A stretch of 37,006 bases of DNA from an uncultured Collinsella sp. GTDB taxonomy: Bacteria > Actinomycetota > Coriobacteriia > Coriobacteriales > Coriobacteriaceae. The notes below the pieces were generated by a model. That model saw only the letters and a list, made by a program, of their open reading frames with translations. It was not told the DNA's origin and ran no database searches. The first letter of the stretch is position 1, and each line of letters opens with the position of its first letter. Position numbers and translations under genes: made by a program. Below are positions 15,742-24,418 of the stretch, piece by piece. Location of the stretch: positions 1 through 37,006 of the forward strand of contig CAUDZT010000019.1 of assembly GCA_958453935.1 (NCBI GenBank), in the 5' to 3' direction.

Positions 15742-16329
15742 TTACAGCGAGCCCTTGGTGCTGGGGATGCCCTGCACGCGGGGATCGAGCTCGCAGGCGT
15801 GGCGCATCGTGCGGCCCACGGCCTTAAAGGCGGCCTCGATAATGTGATGCGAGTTACCGCCCGCCAGTTCGCGAACGTGCAGCGTGAGCTTGGCATCGCG
15901 CGCGAAGGCGTAGAAGAACTCGACGGCCAGCTCGGTATCAAAGCTACCCACGCGCTCGGTGGGCACGGGCAGCTCGCAGTAGGCCTGCCCGCGGCCCGAA
16001 ATATCAACAGCAGCCATCACAAGCGTCTCGTCCATGGCGATCGCCGCGTCGGCAAAGCGCGTAATGCCCGCCTTGTCGCCCAGCGCCTGACAAAACGCCT
16101 CGCCCAGCACAATACCCGTGTCCTCGACGGTGTGGTGCGCATCGACCTCCACGTCGCCCACCGCATGCACCGTCAGATCGAACAGACCATGGCGGCCAAA
16201 GGCGTTGAGCATGTGGTCGAAAAACGGCACGCCGGTCGAGATATCGCACACGCCGCTTCCGTCCAGGTCGAGCTTTACGACAATGTCGGTCTCGCCCGTC
16301 TTGCGGGTTACCTCGGCATAGCGGTCCAT
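15742..16329 (-). CDS. hisB: Imidazoleglycerol-phosphate dehydratase
   Basis: 195-residue monofunctional HisB (IGPD), dehydrating imidazole glycerol phosphate to imidazole acetol phosphate. The paired metal-binding motifs DAHHTVEDTGI (about residues 62-72) and NSHHIIEAAFKA (about 158-169) are intact, as is FFDHMLNAFGRHG. It lacks the phosphatase domain of enterobacterial HisB, consistent with the separate PHP phosphatase. ATG 16329 directly abuts the hisC stop codon, with its GGAGGAG inside the end of hisC. Confidence 0.97.
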   Translation of the reverse strand: MDRYAEVTRKTGETDIVVKLDLDGSGVCDISTGVPFFDHMLNAFGRHGLFDLTVHAVGDVEVDAHHTVEDTGIVLGEAFCQALGDKAGITRFADAAIAMDETLVMAAVDISGRGQAYCELPVPTERVGSFDTELAVEFFYAFARDAKLTLHVRELAGGNSHHIIEAAFKAVGRTMRHACELDPRVQGIPSTKGSL

Positions 16330-17445
16330 CTACATCTCCTCCTTCACCAGCGCGGCAAACGCGGCCAGCACCTCGTCGTTTTCCTGCGGGGTGCCCACGG
16401 TAATGCGCAGGCAGTCCGCGAGCCCCGGCGCGTAGCTAAAGTCGCGCACCAGAATCGAATACTCGTCGCGCAGACGCTCGCGCACGCGCGTGGCATGCGG
16501 CGTGCGCACGAGCACAAAATTCGCCGCGCTCGGCCATGCCTCCACGGGCATGCCCTCGGCAGCCATTGCGCGCAGGGCGCACAACTCGCGCTCGCGCTCG
16601 GATGCAACTTGCGCCACCACGGGTGCATACGCATCGCGGGCACGCACGCAGGCAAGCGCTGCGGCCTGGCTCAGCACATTGACCGAATAGATCTGGCGAA
16701 TCGCCGCGAACACATCGATGACCTCGGGCGCCGCGATCACATAGCCCAGACGCGTGCCGGCGGCGCCGAACGCCTTGGACAGCGTGTGCAGAATCACCAG
16801 GTTGGGATGCTCGGCGATAAGGCCTTGCGCCGTGGTTGCCGCGCCAAACGAATCGTCGGCAAACTCAACGTAGGCCTCGTCGACCATGACCATGCCGGGG
16901 CATGCATCGCACAGGGCCGCGACAAAGTCGAGCGACACCACATCGCCCGTGGGATTATTGGGCGAGGTCACGATTGCCAGGTTGCACTCGGGCGCCGCCG
17001 CGAACACAGCCGCTTGGTCGAGCTCAAAGGTCGCCGGGTCGCGCCACACATCGCGCACTTCAGTCTGGCACAGAGACGCAAAGAACGCATACTCGCTAAA
17101 GCACGGCGGGCAGTTGAGCAGGGTCCTCCCCGCGCCGCCAAACGCCAGCAGACAGTTATAGAGCAGCTCGTCACCGCCGTTGCCCACGCAGATATTCTCG
17201 CGCGTCACGCCATGCCAAGCGGCAAGCTCGTCGCGCAGGTCGTTGGACATGGGGTCGGGATAGCGGTTGAGCGGCGTGGAGGCAAGCGCCGCATCAACCG
17301 CCTCGCGCACGCCGGCCGGCACGGGGTAGGTGTTCTCGTTTGCCGAAAGATTGATGCGCGTGGGCGTAAAGTTGGGATCGTAGGGCTCGATGCCTGCCAG
17401 ATAGGGCTGGACGAGCTCCTTCATGCGGGGCGTGAGTTCGGCCAT
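16330..17445 (-). CDS. hisC: Histidinol-phosphate aminotransferase
   Basis: 371-residue class I/II PLP-dependent aminotransferase HisC. Seen are RINLSANENTYPVP (about residues 31-44), the SPNNPTGD loop (about 162-169), DEAYVEF (about 193-199) and the PLP lysine in HTLSKAFGAAGTRLGY (about 223-238). ATG 17445 has AAGGAGG six bases upstream and starts one base after the hisD stop; longer in-frame starts would run back into hisD. Normal length. Confidence 0.96.
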   Translation of the reverse strand: MAELTPRMKELVQPYLAGIEPYDPNFTPTRINLSANENTYPVPAGVREAVDAALASTPLNRYPDPMSNDLRDELAAWHGVTRENICVGNGGDELLYNCLLAFGGAGRTLLNCPPCFSEYAFFASLCQTEVRDVWRDPATFELDQAAVFAAAPECNLAIVTSPNNPTGDVVSLDFVAALCDACPGMVMVDEAYVEFADDSFGAATTAQGLIAEHPNLVILHTLSKAFGAAGTRLGYVIAAPEVIDVFAAIRQIYSVNVLSQAAALACVRARDAYAPVVAQVASERERELCALRAMAAEGMPVEAWPSAANFVLVRTPHATRVRERLRDEYSILVRDFSYAPGLADCLRITVGTPQENDEVLAAFAALVKEEM

Positions 17446-17446
17446 A

Positions 17447-18883
17447 TTAGGCCTCCTTGCCAGTCGCGCCAACGCCATCCGCGCGCACAGCCGCCAGGTC
17501 CACGCCCTCGGCAACCGTCTCCACAGCGTCGCCCGGCCAGGCAACCTTGGTCAGATCGGCCGCGGCGAGCGACTCGGCGCTCACGGCATCCTCGCCCTGC
17601 TCCAACACGCGGCGACGCAGTGCGGCCGAAAGCGCGTGCGCCCACAGGCCCTCGGCCTCGGCTAGACGCTGTGTGGCGGGAGCGTCCGAGAGTAGGCCCT
17701 CGGGCGTATAGCAAATGACACTCGAGCGCTTAACGAACTCTTCGACCGAAAGCGGGTTGGAGAACATGGCCGTGCCGCCGGTCGGAAGCGTGTGGTTAGG
17801 GCCGGCGACGTAATCGCCGAGCGGCTCGGAGCTCCAAGCGCCCACAAAGACGGCGCCGGCGTTGCGAATGCCGCCGAGCAGGCCCATCGCATCCTTGCAG
17901 TGCAGCTCAAGGTGCTCGGGCGCCACGGTGTTCACGGCCTCGACGGCGGCAGCCTTGTCGGCAGCCACCACAATGGTGCCCTCGTTGTCGAGCGAGGCGC
18001 GCGTGATCTCGGCACGCGGCGACTGTGCCACCAGAATGTCGATACCCGCCTCGACCTCGCGCGCAAACTGCTCGTCGCAGGTCACCAGATAGCAGGCTGC
18101 CAGCGGATCATGCTCGGCCTGGGCCATCAGGTCGGCCGCAACCACCATGGGCTTGGCCGTGGCGTCGGCCAGCACGCAGACCTCGGAGGGACCGGCGACC
18201 ATATCGATACCCACGTCGCCCGAGACAATCTGCTTGGCCGCGGCGACAAAGGCGTTGCCCGGGCCGGTGATTTTGTCGACGCGCGGAATGGTCTCGGTAC
18301 CGTACGCCAGCGCGGCCACGGCCTGGGCGCCGCCCACCATATAGATCTCGTCCACGCCGCCGAGCTTTGCCGCGGCGAGCGTATACGGGCTGATCAGGCC
18401 ATCCTTTTGCGGCGGAGTCACCATAACCACGCGCTTGACGCCGGCGACCTTGGCGGGAATAGCGTTCATGAGCACGGTAGAGGGATACTGCGCGCGGCCG
18501 CCCGGCACGTAGATGCCGGCAGCGGCAAGCGGGGTCACCTTAACGCCGAGCATCGTGCCGTCCGGGCGCGTGGTAAACCAGCTCTGCTCGACCTCGCGCT
18601 GGTGGAACTCGCGGATCTGGCGTGCAGCTTTCTCCAACGCGGCGACAAAGGCAGGATCGAGGCCTTCGAGTGCAGCATCGATCTGCTCCTGCGGCAGGCG
18701 AAAACTCTGCAGCTCAACACCGTCAAAACGCTGGCAATAATCGCGCACCGCAGCATCGCCGTTGGCACGCACGTTGGTCACGATATCGCGGGCGGCGTCG
18801 ACGATGTTTTGCGGCAGCACGCCCTTGCGGTTGAGCTGGTTGGTAACGAGGCGCTCACCGGGAGCAAGCTTGATGGTCTTCAT
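17447..18883 (-). CDS. hisD: Histidinol dehydrogenase
   Basis: 478-residue NAD-dependent, zinc-dependent HisD, catalysing the last two oxidations to histidine. Family segments include YVPGGRAQYPSTVLMN (about residues 126-141), AAYALAYGT-like AQAVAALAYGTE, the signature region DMVAGPSEVCVLAD (about 230-243) and AGPNHTLPTGGTA (about 358-370). The C-terminal part after about residue 435 (rich in Ala, Asp and Val) extends past the usual end of HisD by roughly 40 residues and is of unknown purpose. It follows hisZG after a gap of 105 bases in which I see no clear element. Confidence 0.95.
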   Translation of the reverse strand: MKTIKLAPGERLVTNQLNRKGVLPQNIVDAARDIVTNVRANGDAAVRDYCQRFDGVELQSFRLPQEQIDAALEGLDPAFVAALEKAARQIREFHQREVEQSWFTTRPDGTMLGVKVTPLAAAGIYVPGGRAQYPSTVLMNAIPAKVAGVKRVVMVTPPQKDGLISPYTLAAAKLGGVDEIYMVGGAQAVAALAYGTETIPRVDKITGPGNAFVAAAKQIVSGDVGIDMVAGPSEVCVLADATAKPMVVAADLMAQAEHDPLAACYLVTCDEQFAREVEAGIDILVAQSPRAEITRASLDNEGTIVVAADKAAAVEAVNTVAPEHLELHCKDAMGLLGGIRNAGAVFVGAWSSEPLGDYVAGPNHTLPTGGTAMFSNPLSVEEFVKRSSVICYTPEGLLSDAPATQRLAEAEGLWAHALSAALRRRVLEQGEDAVSAESLAAADLTKVAWPGDAVETVAEGVDLAAVRADGVGATGKEA

Positions 18884-18988
18884 ATCGGTATCCCCTATCG
18901 ATCGAGGTTGCGTTTGGAAAACGAGATGCCGGGCGGCGGCGCCAGTCGACCCGCAGCCCGTACGTTGGGGCGCCCGTGCGTGCTCGCG

Positions 18989-20704
18989 CTATTGTGCCGA
19001 GCCCGCAACGGGCTCAAAATGCTTGTCCTTCACGGCAGCAGCCAGGCGATCGGCAAGATTGCGTACGCGCGGATCCAGGCGAGCGGCACCCGGATTGACA
19101 AAGAAGCGCGCTGTGCAGTCCATGATGCGGCCAGTAATAACCAGGTCGTTATCGCGCAGCGTGGCACCCGTGGCGGTAATGTCCACGATGCGATCGGTCA
19201 TACCGACGATGGGGCCCAGCTCGATGTTACCGTGCAGCGAGACAATATCGGCATTCACGCCGCGCTCGGCATACCAGGCACTCGCGATGCGCGGGTACTT
19301 GGTTGCCACGCGAAGCGAACCGCGGCGGGCATAGTTGCGCTCGGCCTGACCGGCGCGCCAAGCGGGCTCAGCCTCAATAAAGGTGCACAGACCGTAGCCC
19401 AGATCGACCAGCTGCAGCAGGTTGAGGTCGGCCTCGATAAGCGAATCCCAGCCGCAGATGCCGCAATCGGCACCACCGCAGCCCACAAAGGCGGGCGCAT
19501 CGCTGGGGCGCACAATGACAAACTCGATATCTCCGACCGCGCCCTCGCCCGCACGCGTATCGCGACCGCGCACGATCAGGTGACGGCCGGGGTCGCGCAG
19601 CTCGGAGACGTCCAGGCCCGCGGCCTCGAGCACGTCGAGCGTGTCGGCCTTGAGCGAGCCCTTGGGAACGGCGATGCGCAGCGGACCCTCGGCACCACGG
19701 CCCGAGGCATGATCGCCGTCCGGAGCGGCGTCCTCAGCCGAAGTGCGCGCGGCCTCCAGACGCTCGAGCGAAAAGGCAAATCCCGCCGCCGGTACCTCGA
19801 TGCCATCGCCGAACGCGCCGGTAAAGATGGAGTCGTAGCGACCGCCCGAACCGACAGGATCGGGCAGGCCGCCGGCATAGGCCTTAAAGACCAAGCCCGT
19901 GTAGTAATCAAACGAGTTCATGATGGAGAAGTCGAAGGACAGCACCTGGGCGTCCTCGGGCGCCAGGCCCTCGACCAGGGCACGCAGCTCGCGCGTGAGC
20001 GGCGCGACGATACCGGCGGCCTCCAGCAGCGCGTCCACGCGGTCGAGCACTTCGGGGCCACCGTGCAGGCGCGGCAGCTCGCTAATGGCGGCCTTGACGG
20101 CATCGGACTCGGTGCTTGCCGCCACGCGGGCATCGAGGCCCACAAAGTCATTGGCGTGCACGCAGCGCAGGGCCTCGGCAGCCAGCTCGCGATCCTCACA
20201 GGCCGCAAGCAGCTCCTTAAACGGACGCACGCTACCTGCGATAATGCGCGCATCGGGCAGTGCCAGCTTACGCACAGCCTCGGCTACCAGCGAGACAATC
20301 TCGACATCGCCCGCGGCGTCGCCCGCGCCAATGAGCTCAAAGCCCAGCTGCGTAAACTGACGCGAGCCGCCGGCATTGCGCTGGCACTCGCGAACCACCG
20401 GTGCCTCGTAGCGCAGGCGCAGCGGCAAATCGGCCGCGCGCATGCGGGTCGAAACCAAGCGCACGATCGGCAACGTGTTGTCGGGACGGACCACCAGCAA
20501 ACGCCCGTCATCGTCAAAGAGCTTAAACGGCGTGTCCGCAATGCGGCCACCTTCCTCGAGCGAACCCTTGTCCTCGAGCAGCGGCGTCTCGACCGGCAGG
20601 TAATGATGCTCCCTAAAGCAGCCCTTCACCGTACATGCGATCTCCTCGCGTGCCTGAGCCTCCTCGGGCAATATGTCCCGGAATCCCCACGGTGTGGCCG
20701 TCAT
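18989..20704 (-). CDS. hisZG: Fused HisZ-HisG ATP phosphoribosyltransferase
   Basis: 571 residues encoding two proteins that are normally separate. Residues 1-330 are HisZ, the HisRS-like regulatory subunit (RPDNTLPIVR near 73, RYEAPVVRE near 98, then GSGGRYDSI and the closing GFAFSLERL). After a linker of about 25 residues rich in Ala, Asp and Gly comes short-form HisG (about 345-571): LRIAVPKGSLKADT, then CGICGWDSL and TATGATLRDNDL, which match the catalytic and PRPP-binding segments. HisG makes the first committed step (ATP plus PRPP to PR-ATP); HisZ confers histidine feedback. The fusion fixes a 1:1 ratio. The start at 20704 has GGAGG eight bases upstream. It is the first gene of the his operon. 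Confidence 0.93.
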   Translation of the reverse strand: MTATPWGFRDILPEEAQAREEIACTVKGCFREHHYLPVETPLLEDKGSLEEGGRIADTPFKLFDDDGRLLVVRPDNTLPIVRLVSTRMRAADLPLRLRYEAPVVRECQRNAGGSRQFTQLGFELIGAGDAAGDVEIVSLVAEAVRKLALPDARIIAGSVRPFKELLAACEDRELAAEALRCVHANDFVGLDARVAASTESDAVKAAISELPRLHGGPEVLDRVDALLEAAGIVAPLTRELRALVEGLAPEDAQVLSFDFSIMNSFDYYTGLVFKAYAGGLPDPVGSGGRYDSIFTGAFGDGIEVPAAGFAFSLERLEAARTSAEDAAPDGDHASGRGAEGPLRIAVPKGSLKADTLDVLEAAGLDVSELRDPGRHLIVRGRDTRAGEGAVGDIEFVIVRPSDAPAFVGCGGADCGICGWDSLIEADLNLLQLVDLGYGLCTFIEAEPAWRAGQAERNYARRGSLRVATKYPRIASAWYAERGVNADIVSLHGNIELGPIVGMTDRIVDITATGATLRDNDLVITGRIMDCTARFFVNPGAARLDPRVRNLADRLAAAVKDKHFEPVAGSAQ

Positions 20705-20740
20705 CTGGTGAGCCTCCTCATGCTGTGCTTCGTATAGAAC

Positions 20741-20770
20741 AGAAGACCGGCATAGCTCCGCCGGTCTTCT
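20741..20770 (-). terminator. Hairpin between the PTS module and hisZG
   Basis: A perfect 11-base stem AGAAGACCGGC / GCCGGTCTTCT with an 8-base loop. On the minus strand it is followed by GTTCTATACG, only weakly U-rich. It lies about 100 bases past the frlC stop codon and 37 bases before the hisZG start, so it could end the frl transcript or act in the his leader. I found no run of His codons in a leader peptide and no T-box core nearby. Confidence 0.6.
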
Positions 20771-20873
20771 GGGTACTTTAGCATACTAGAGTGTTTGCGG
20801 GGGAAACCCGTCGCAGCCGCTCACGCCGTATTCATTTGGAAACATGGGGCAGATTGCCGCAGCCCAACCCCAC

Positions 20874-21710
20874 CTAGGCGCCAATCGCACGACGATACTC
20901 TGCCATTACCTGCGCATCGGCAGCTGCGGGGTCGGCAAAATAGCGCCCGTCATAGGTCTCGGCCGAAACAACTCCGCGATAGCCGCGCGCCACCAGCCTA
21001 TCCAGGTCAGCGCGCATATCGCGGTCGCCGTCACCCCAGGCAAGATGCGTCGTGCCATCTGCCGCAACATCGACAAAATGCACGTGGGCGACATCATCGC
21101 CAAGCAGATCGAAGTAATCGTCGATGGTATCCCCCGCCACCGCCATGGCGCCCATATCCAGACACGCCTTAAGTGCCGGATGATCAACTGCCTCGATCAT
21201 GTGCTTCGTATCGGCCGCCGAGTTCACGATCATCGACTCAACCGGCTGTAGGGCTTCGAGCACCAGTCGCACGCCGCGTTCTCCCGCATGCTCGGCAATC
21301 GCACGCAGCATCGAGGCGCTGCGACCCCACGCGTCCTCGATCGGCTCGTTCAAAAATGCCCAGCCGCTCGAGACCATGACCTGCTCGGCTCCAAGTTCCG
21401 CCGCGATATCCACAACGTTCTTAAAGTACGCGAGCGTGCGGGCACGCGCCTCATTCCCACGCGCCGCGATATTCCACGGCTTGGGGTTGTTCTGTTCGGG
21501 ACAAAGCCCCACAATCCGAACTCCATACCGCTGCGACAGCTCCCGCACCTGCTCGAGCGAATCGTATCCATGGCAATCGACATACAGATGCATCGCCCCG
21601 GTCCAAAGCTCGCAACACGTGTAGCCCGAGGCCGCCGCCGAGGAAAAGAATTCCTCAAGGTCAAAATAGCGATGGCTGATATTCATGACGGCAAGCTGTG
21701 GATACTCCAT
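20874..21710 (-). CDS. frlC: FrlC-like sugar epimerase (xylose isomerase-like barrel)
   Basis: 278-residue AP endonuclease family 2/xylose isomerase-like TIM barrel. The four metal ligands of the epimerase group are visible: E152 (LVLEALQP), D185 (CLDMGAM), H211 (HVHFVD) and E251 (SAETYD). The pattern around IVGLCPEQNN.PWN and WGR...L..I.EHA...G matches E. coli FrlC, the fructoselysine/psicoselysine 3-epimerase. ATG 21710 is preferred to GTG 21719 because AAAGGTGG lies five bases before it. It closes a PTS/FrlB operon, so it probably brings a C3-epimer into the pathway; since PTS uptake phosphorylates the sugar, it may act on the 6-phosphate form. A terminator-like hairpin separates it from the IID gene. 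Confidence 0.72.
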   Translation of the reverse strand: MEYPQLAVMNISHRYFDLEEFFSSAAASGYTCCELWTGAMHLYVDCHGYDSLEQVRELSQRYGVRIVGLCPEQNNPKPWNIAARGNEARARTLAYFKNVVDIAAELGAEQVMVSSGWAFLNEPIEDAWGRSASMLRAIAEHAGERGVRLVLEALQPVESMIVNSAADTKHMIEAVDHPALKACLDMGAMAVAGDTIDDYFDLLGDDVAHVHFVDVAADGTTHLAWGDGDRDMRADLDRLVARGYRGVVSAETYDGRYFADPAAADAQVMAEYRRAIGA

Positions 21711-21727
21711 CTTGTCCACCTTTCAGC

Positions 21728-21761
21728 AAAAGGGCGCCGCAGCACAGTGTGCGCGACGCCC
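21728..21761 (-). terminator. Terminator-like hairpin between IID-1 and frlC
   Basis: On the minus strand: stem GGGCGTCGC / GCGGCGCCC (one G-U pair) continued by GCAC-ACT-GTGC, followed by TTTTGC. The short U-run suggests partial termination, so frlC would be made at a lower level than the transporter genes. Confidence 0.65.
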
Positions 21762-21793
21762 CCTCTTACATTGTTTTAATTATGACGGATACC

Positions 21794-22630
21794 CTACTGG
21801 ACACCAAGCACTCCAAAGAACGCGCCGGCGATACTCACGAGTAGGATCACGAGCATGATGAGCAGCGGATTCATCTTCTTCTTGAGCATGAGATAGACGA
21901 TTCCAAACAGCCCCATCGTGACAAAGCCCGGGAAGATTCCGTTGAGCAGCTCGGCGAGCGTCTGAGCGCCATCGCCCGCGCCGACCATGAGCGGAATGTC
22001 CACGGTGACCATCTCCATGGTCATAGAACCGATCACCATGGCGCCCATGATAGAGGCCATCTTGACGATCGTGTCCATAATGCCCGATTCCTGGACCTTG
22101 CTGATCATGTCCGAGCCAAAGCGATATCCCACAAACGTCAGCAGGTAACGGATGATGTAGTGAGGGACGTTGAACACGAGCAGAAACAAAATCGGGCCAA
22201 GAATAGAGCCCTGCAGCGCCAGCGACGTGCCGACACCCGTTGCCAAAATTCGCAGCGTGCCCCAGTAGAAGGCATCGCCCACGCCGGACAGCGGTCCCAT
22301 CAAAGCAAGCTTGACATTAGAGATCGCGCTCGTGTCAAAGCTATCGTCAGTAGCGTTGACCTCTTCCATTGCGGCAGCAATGGACATGGGGAGCGTCGAG
22401 ATGTACGGCGTGACGTTATAGAGCTCCATATGGCGCTTGAGTGCGGCCTTAAAGTCTGCATCCTGCGGATACAGCTTGCGAAGGATCGGCATAAGGGCCC
22501 ACATAAAGCCGATATGGCCCATACGCTCGTAGTTCCAGGAATGCTCATAGGGAATCGAGCGCCAGAACAGCTTCTTAAGGTCTGCGCGGGAAATCAGCCC
22601 GTCATAAGAAGACTCAAACTTAAAACTCAT
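21794..22630 (-). CDS. Mannose-family PTS IID subunit (module A)
   Basis: 278-residue membrane subunit IID of a mannose/fructose/sorbose-type PTS. Family segments are the N-terminal R.DLKKLFWRS...WNYERMGHIGFMWALMPIL (in parts), AAMEE near residue 85 and VKLALMGPLSGVGDAFYWGT (about 105-124), then hydrophobic C-terminal spans. With IIC it forms the channel. ATG 22630 overlaps the end of the IIC gene by 11 bases; a GTG five codons upstream is possible. It is clearly diverged from the two near-identical IID copies at 26957 and 29749, so the substrate may differ. Confidence 0.9.
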   Translation of the reverse strand: MSFKFESSYDGLISRADLKKLFWRSIPYEHSWNYERMGHIGFMWALMPILRKLYPQDADFKAALKRHMELYNVTPYISTLPMSIAAAMEEVNATDDSFDTSAISNVKLALMGPLSGVGDAFYWGTLRILATGVGTSLALQGSILGPILFLLVFNVPHYIIRYLLTFVGYRFGSDMISKVQESGIMDTIVKMASIMGAMVIGSMTMEMVTVDIPLMVGAGDGAQTLAELLNGIFPGFVTMGLFGIVYLMLKKKMNPLLIMLVILLVSIAGAFFGVLGVQ

Positions 22631-23411
22631 CGAACCCACTCCCAATCGCAGGATCCTCGGTTGCCACTGCGGGCTGCTCCGCCTTTTTCTTCTCGCCCAA
22701 AACCGTCATCGCGACGACGATGATCGCGGCAAAGATCGCCACGCCCGTCGTGCTAATGCCAAAGTAGGCGACGAGGAAGAAGCCAGCGAAGAAGAACGGA
22801 GCCACCGTTTTGTTCATAATCATCTGCGCCAGCATCGCAAAGCCGAGTGCGGGCAAGAAGGCGGCGGCGACATCCATGCCGGTCTGAACGAAATCGGGGA
22901 TGATGTTGAGCAGGCTGGCGACGGCATCGGCGCCAAAGAAGAATGCCAGGGGAATAATCAGCAGGCCGCACCAGCTCTGCGCATAACCCGCGATAAGCAT
23001 GTTGCGCGTGATGGCCTTGGTGTCTCCGTCCTCGACGTTTTTGTCGATACGGTGCACCAGCAGCAGCATCACCGGCTGGCCCAGGGCGGTATCGAGCGCC
23101 AGGACGATCGTTGCGATGGGAATGCCCAGGGTCAGGGCCGCCGAAGCGTCCGCACCGGCCTGCATGGCAAGCGACACGCCCAGGATGGTTCCGGAAATCG
23201 TATCGGGCGGGTTATACGCACCGACCGAGATGGCGCCGACCATGGCAAGCTCCATCGTGGCGCCCATGATCGTGCCGGTCACCATGTCGCCCATGACAAG
23301 GCCAACCAGAGGTCCGAGCACGATCGGGCGCTGGAGGTAGCTCGTGCCCGTCAGCCACTCGGAATAACCCAAAAGGGCAATAAGGAAAATCAGGATTGTC
23401 TTGATAACCAT
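22620..23411 (-). CDS. Mannose-family PTS IIC subunit (module A)
   Basis: 263-residue IIC permease of the mannose family, with about seven to eight hydrophobic segments. Typical are the N-terminal RPIVLGPLVGLVMGD (about residues 28-42) and E.AMVGAISVGAYNPPD (about 55-70), which match the sugar-binding core of ManY-like proteins. The C-terminus ends in an acidic tail closing with DEF. AGGGG lies five bases before ATG 23411. The IID start codon lies inside its last codons. Confidence 0.92.
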   Translation of the reverse strand: MVIKTILIFLIALLGYSEWLTGTSYLQRPIVLGPLVGLVMGDMVTGTIMGATMELAMVGAISVGAYNPPDTISGTILGVSLAMQAGADASAALTLGIPIATIVLALDTALGQPVMLLLVHRIDKNVEDGDTKAITRNMLIAGYAQSWCGLLIIPLAFFFGADAVASLLNIIPDFVQTGMDVAAAFLPALGFAMLAQMIMNKTVAPFFFAGFFLVAYFGISTTGVAIFAAIIVVAMTVLGEKKKAEQPAVATEDPAIGSGFDEF

Positions 23412-23419
23412 GATGGCCC

Positions 23420-23890
23420 CTAACCGATGACCTTCGCGGCGTCAGTCTTCGCATCTGCCGGAATCATCTGAATGAACAGCTCGTAGCCCTCGCCGAGCAG
23501 CTCTTTGACGTATGCCTCGTTTTCGGGCGTGAGAAATACGCTGGTCGAGACCTGGCGGGCATCCTCGCTAAAGGCAACATTGCCGAGGTTGATCTTCTTG
23601 ACGCCCATCGCCTTGGCGACGGCACCGGCCTGCTGGATCGTCTCGCAAACCACGAAGAGCTTGTACTTGTCGGTCACACCGCTCTGAAGCGCCTTGACGG
23701 CATCCTCGGTGTTTTTGACGACGACCTTGCATCCCTCAGGCTTTGCAAGGGACAGGGCCTGCAGACGAAGCTTGTCATTGAGGACCGTGTCGCTCACCAA
23801 CAGGATGCAGTCGGCACCCAGAGCCGAGGTCCAGCTAACGGCAACCTGGCCGTGAAGCAGTCGATAGTCCACGCGAATCATCTGAATCAT
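23420..23890 (-). CDS. Mannose-family PTS IIB subunit (module A)
   Basis: 156-residue cytoplasmic IIB. It takes phosphate from IIA and passes it to the sugar. The active-site histidine is H13 in RVDYRLLHGQVAVSW. The rest (INLGN, EDARQVSTSVFLTPEN) matches the sorbose-type IIB domain. ATG 23890 is kept over the ATG three codons later because the module B homologue begins the same way (MIQ). It lies 17 bases after the IIA stop and 8 bases before IIC. Confidence 0.93.
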   Translation of the reverse strand: MIQMIRVDYRLLHGQVAVSWTSALGADCILLVSDTVLNDKLRLQALSLAKPEGCKVVVKNTEDAVKALQSGVTDKYKLFVVCETIQQAGAVAKAMGVKKINLGNVAFSEDARQVSTSVFLTPENEAYVKELLGEGYELFIQMIPADAKTDAAKVIG

Positions 23891-23907
23891 GATGTGCTCC
23901 CTAGTAG

Positions 23908-24324
23908 TTAAAACTCATCGAGTTCGGCCTGCCCCAGCAGGTCGTTGACGTACTTGACCTTGGTGTCGTCCGCCTCGACGATCTGACGAATGGCCTCATC
24001 GATCGGGGTGGAGTCGGGCACGAACAGCAGCTGAATAAGGAGTGGCAGGTTCATATTGGTCACCAGGTGCGTGTTGGGGCGCGTCTGGACGATCTTGGTG
24101 AACTCGTTGTTGACGCTGCCGCCAAAGAGGTCGGTGCAAACTACGACCTCATCGTCCGCGGCAAAGCCGTCCAGAATCGCTGCAGCCTCCTTGACCAGGT
24201 TCTCGTTTCCGTCGACATACATAGACAGCGCATGGACGTTCTCGCGCTCGCCGGAGAGCAGGCCGATGCTCTCGACGATTCCAGACGCGAAATGAGCATG
24301 GGACGCCACGATAAACTGCCTCAT
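23908..24324 (-). CDS. Mannose-family PTS IIA subunit (module A)
   Basis: 138-residue IIA (ManX N-domain type). The phospho-accepting histidine is H9 in VASHAHFASG; DLFGGSVNNEF (about residues 71-81) is the other family hallmark. ATG 24324 has AGGGG six bases upstream; a longer in-frame start at 24372 would overlap a terminator hairpin and is rejected. The protein ends ELDEF, an acidic tail with a final Phe also seen in IIC and in the module B IIA. Confidence 0.93.
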   Translation of the reverse strand: MRQFIVASHAHFASGIVESIGLLSGERENVHALSMYVDGNENLVKEAAAILDGFAADDEVVVCTDLFGGSVNNEFTKIVQTRPNTHLVTNMNLPLLIQLLFVPDSTPIDEAIRQIVEADDTKVKYVNDLLGQAELDEF

Positions 24325-24354
24325 TCGATTCCCCTTTCTTGCGAACTTCGGCAT

Positions 24355-24382
24355 AAAAATGCCCGGACGCATGCGCCCGGGC
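24355..24382 (-). terminator. Intra-operon terminator after frlB-1
   Basis: On the minus strand the hairpin GCCCGGGCGCATGCGTCCGGGC (two inner mismatches; quoted here only as positions 24361-24382) is followed by ATTTTTATG. It stands between frlB-1 and the IIA gene, so part of the transcripts should stop after frlB-1. Module B has no hairpin at the same place. Confidence 0.72.
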
Positions 24383-24418
24383 AGGGTGCTTCTTGATCAG
24401 TAGCTAATTTGTCGCCGA

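Noticed and set aside
15799..17718. Long plus-strand frame opposite hisB and hisC
   Set aside because: Shadow of the real minus-strand genes; no motif, no plausible ribosome-binding site.
17792..20737. Very long open frame on the plus strand, opposite hisD and hisZG
   Set aside because: It is antisense to two well-recognised genes, has the His/Gly/Arg-rich composition typical of a shadow frame in high-GC DNA, and no family features.
20705..20873. Histidine attenuator or T-box ahead of hisZG
   Set aside because: A good hairpin is present, but I found no leader peptide with consecutive His codons and no T-box core sequence, so control of that type is not supported.
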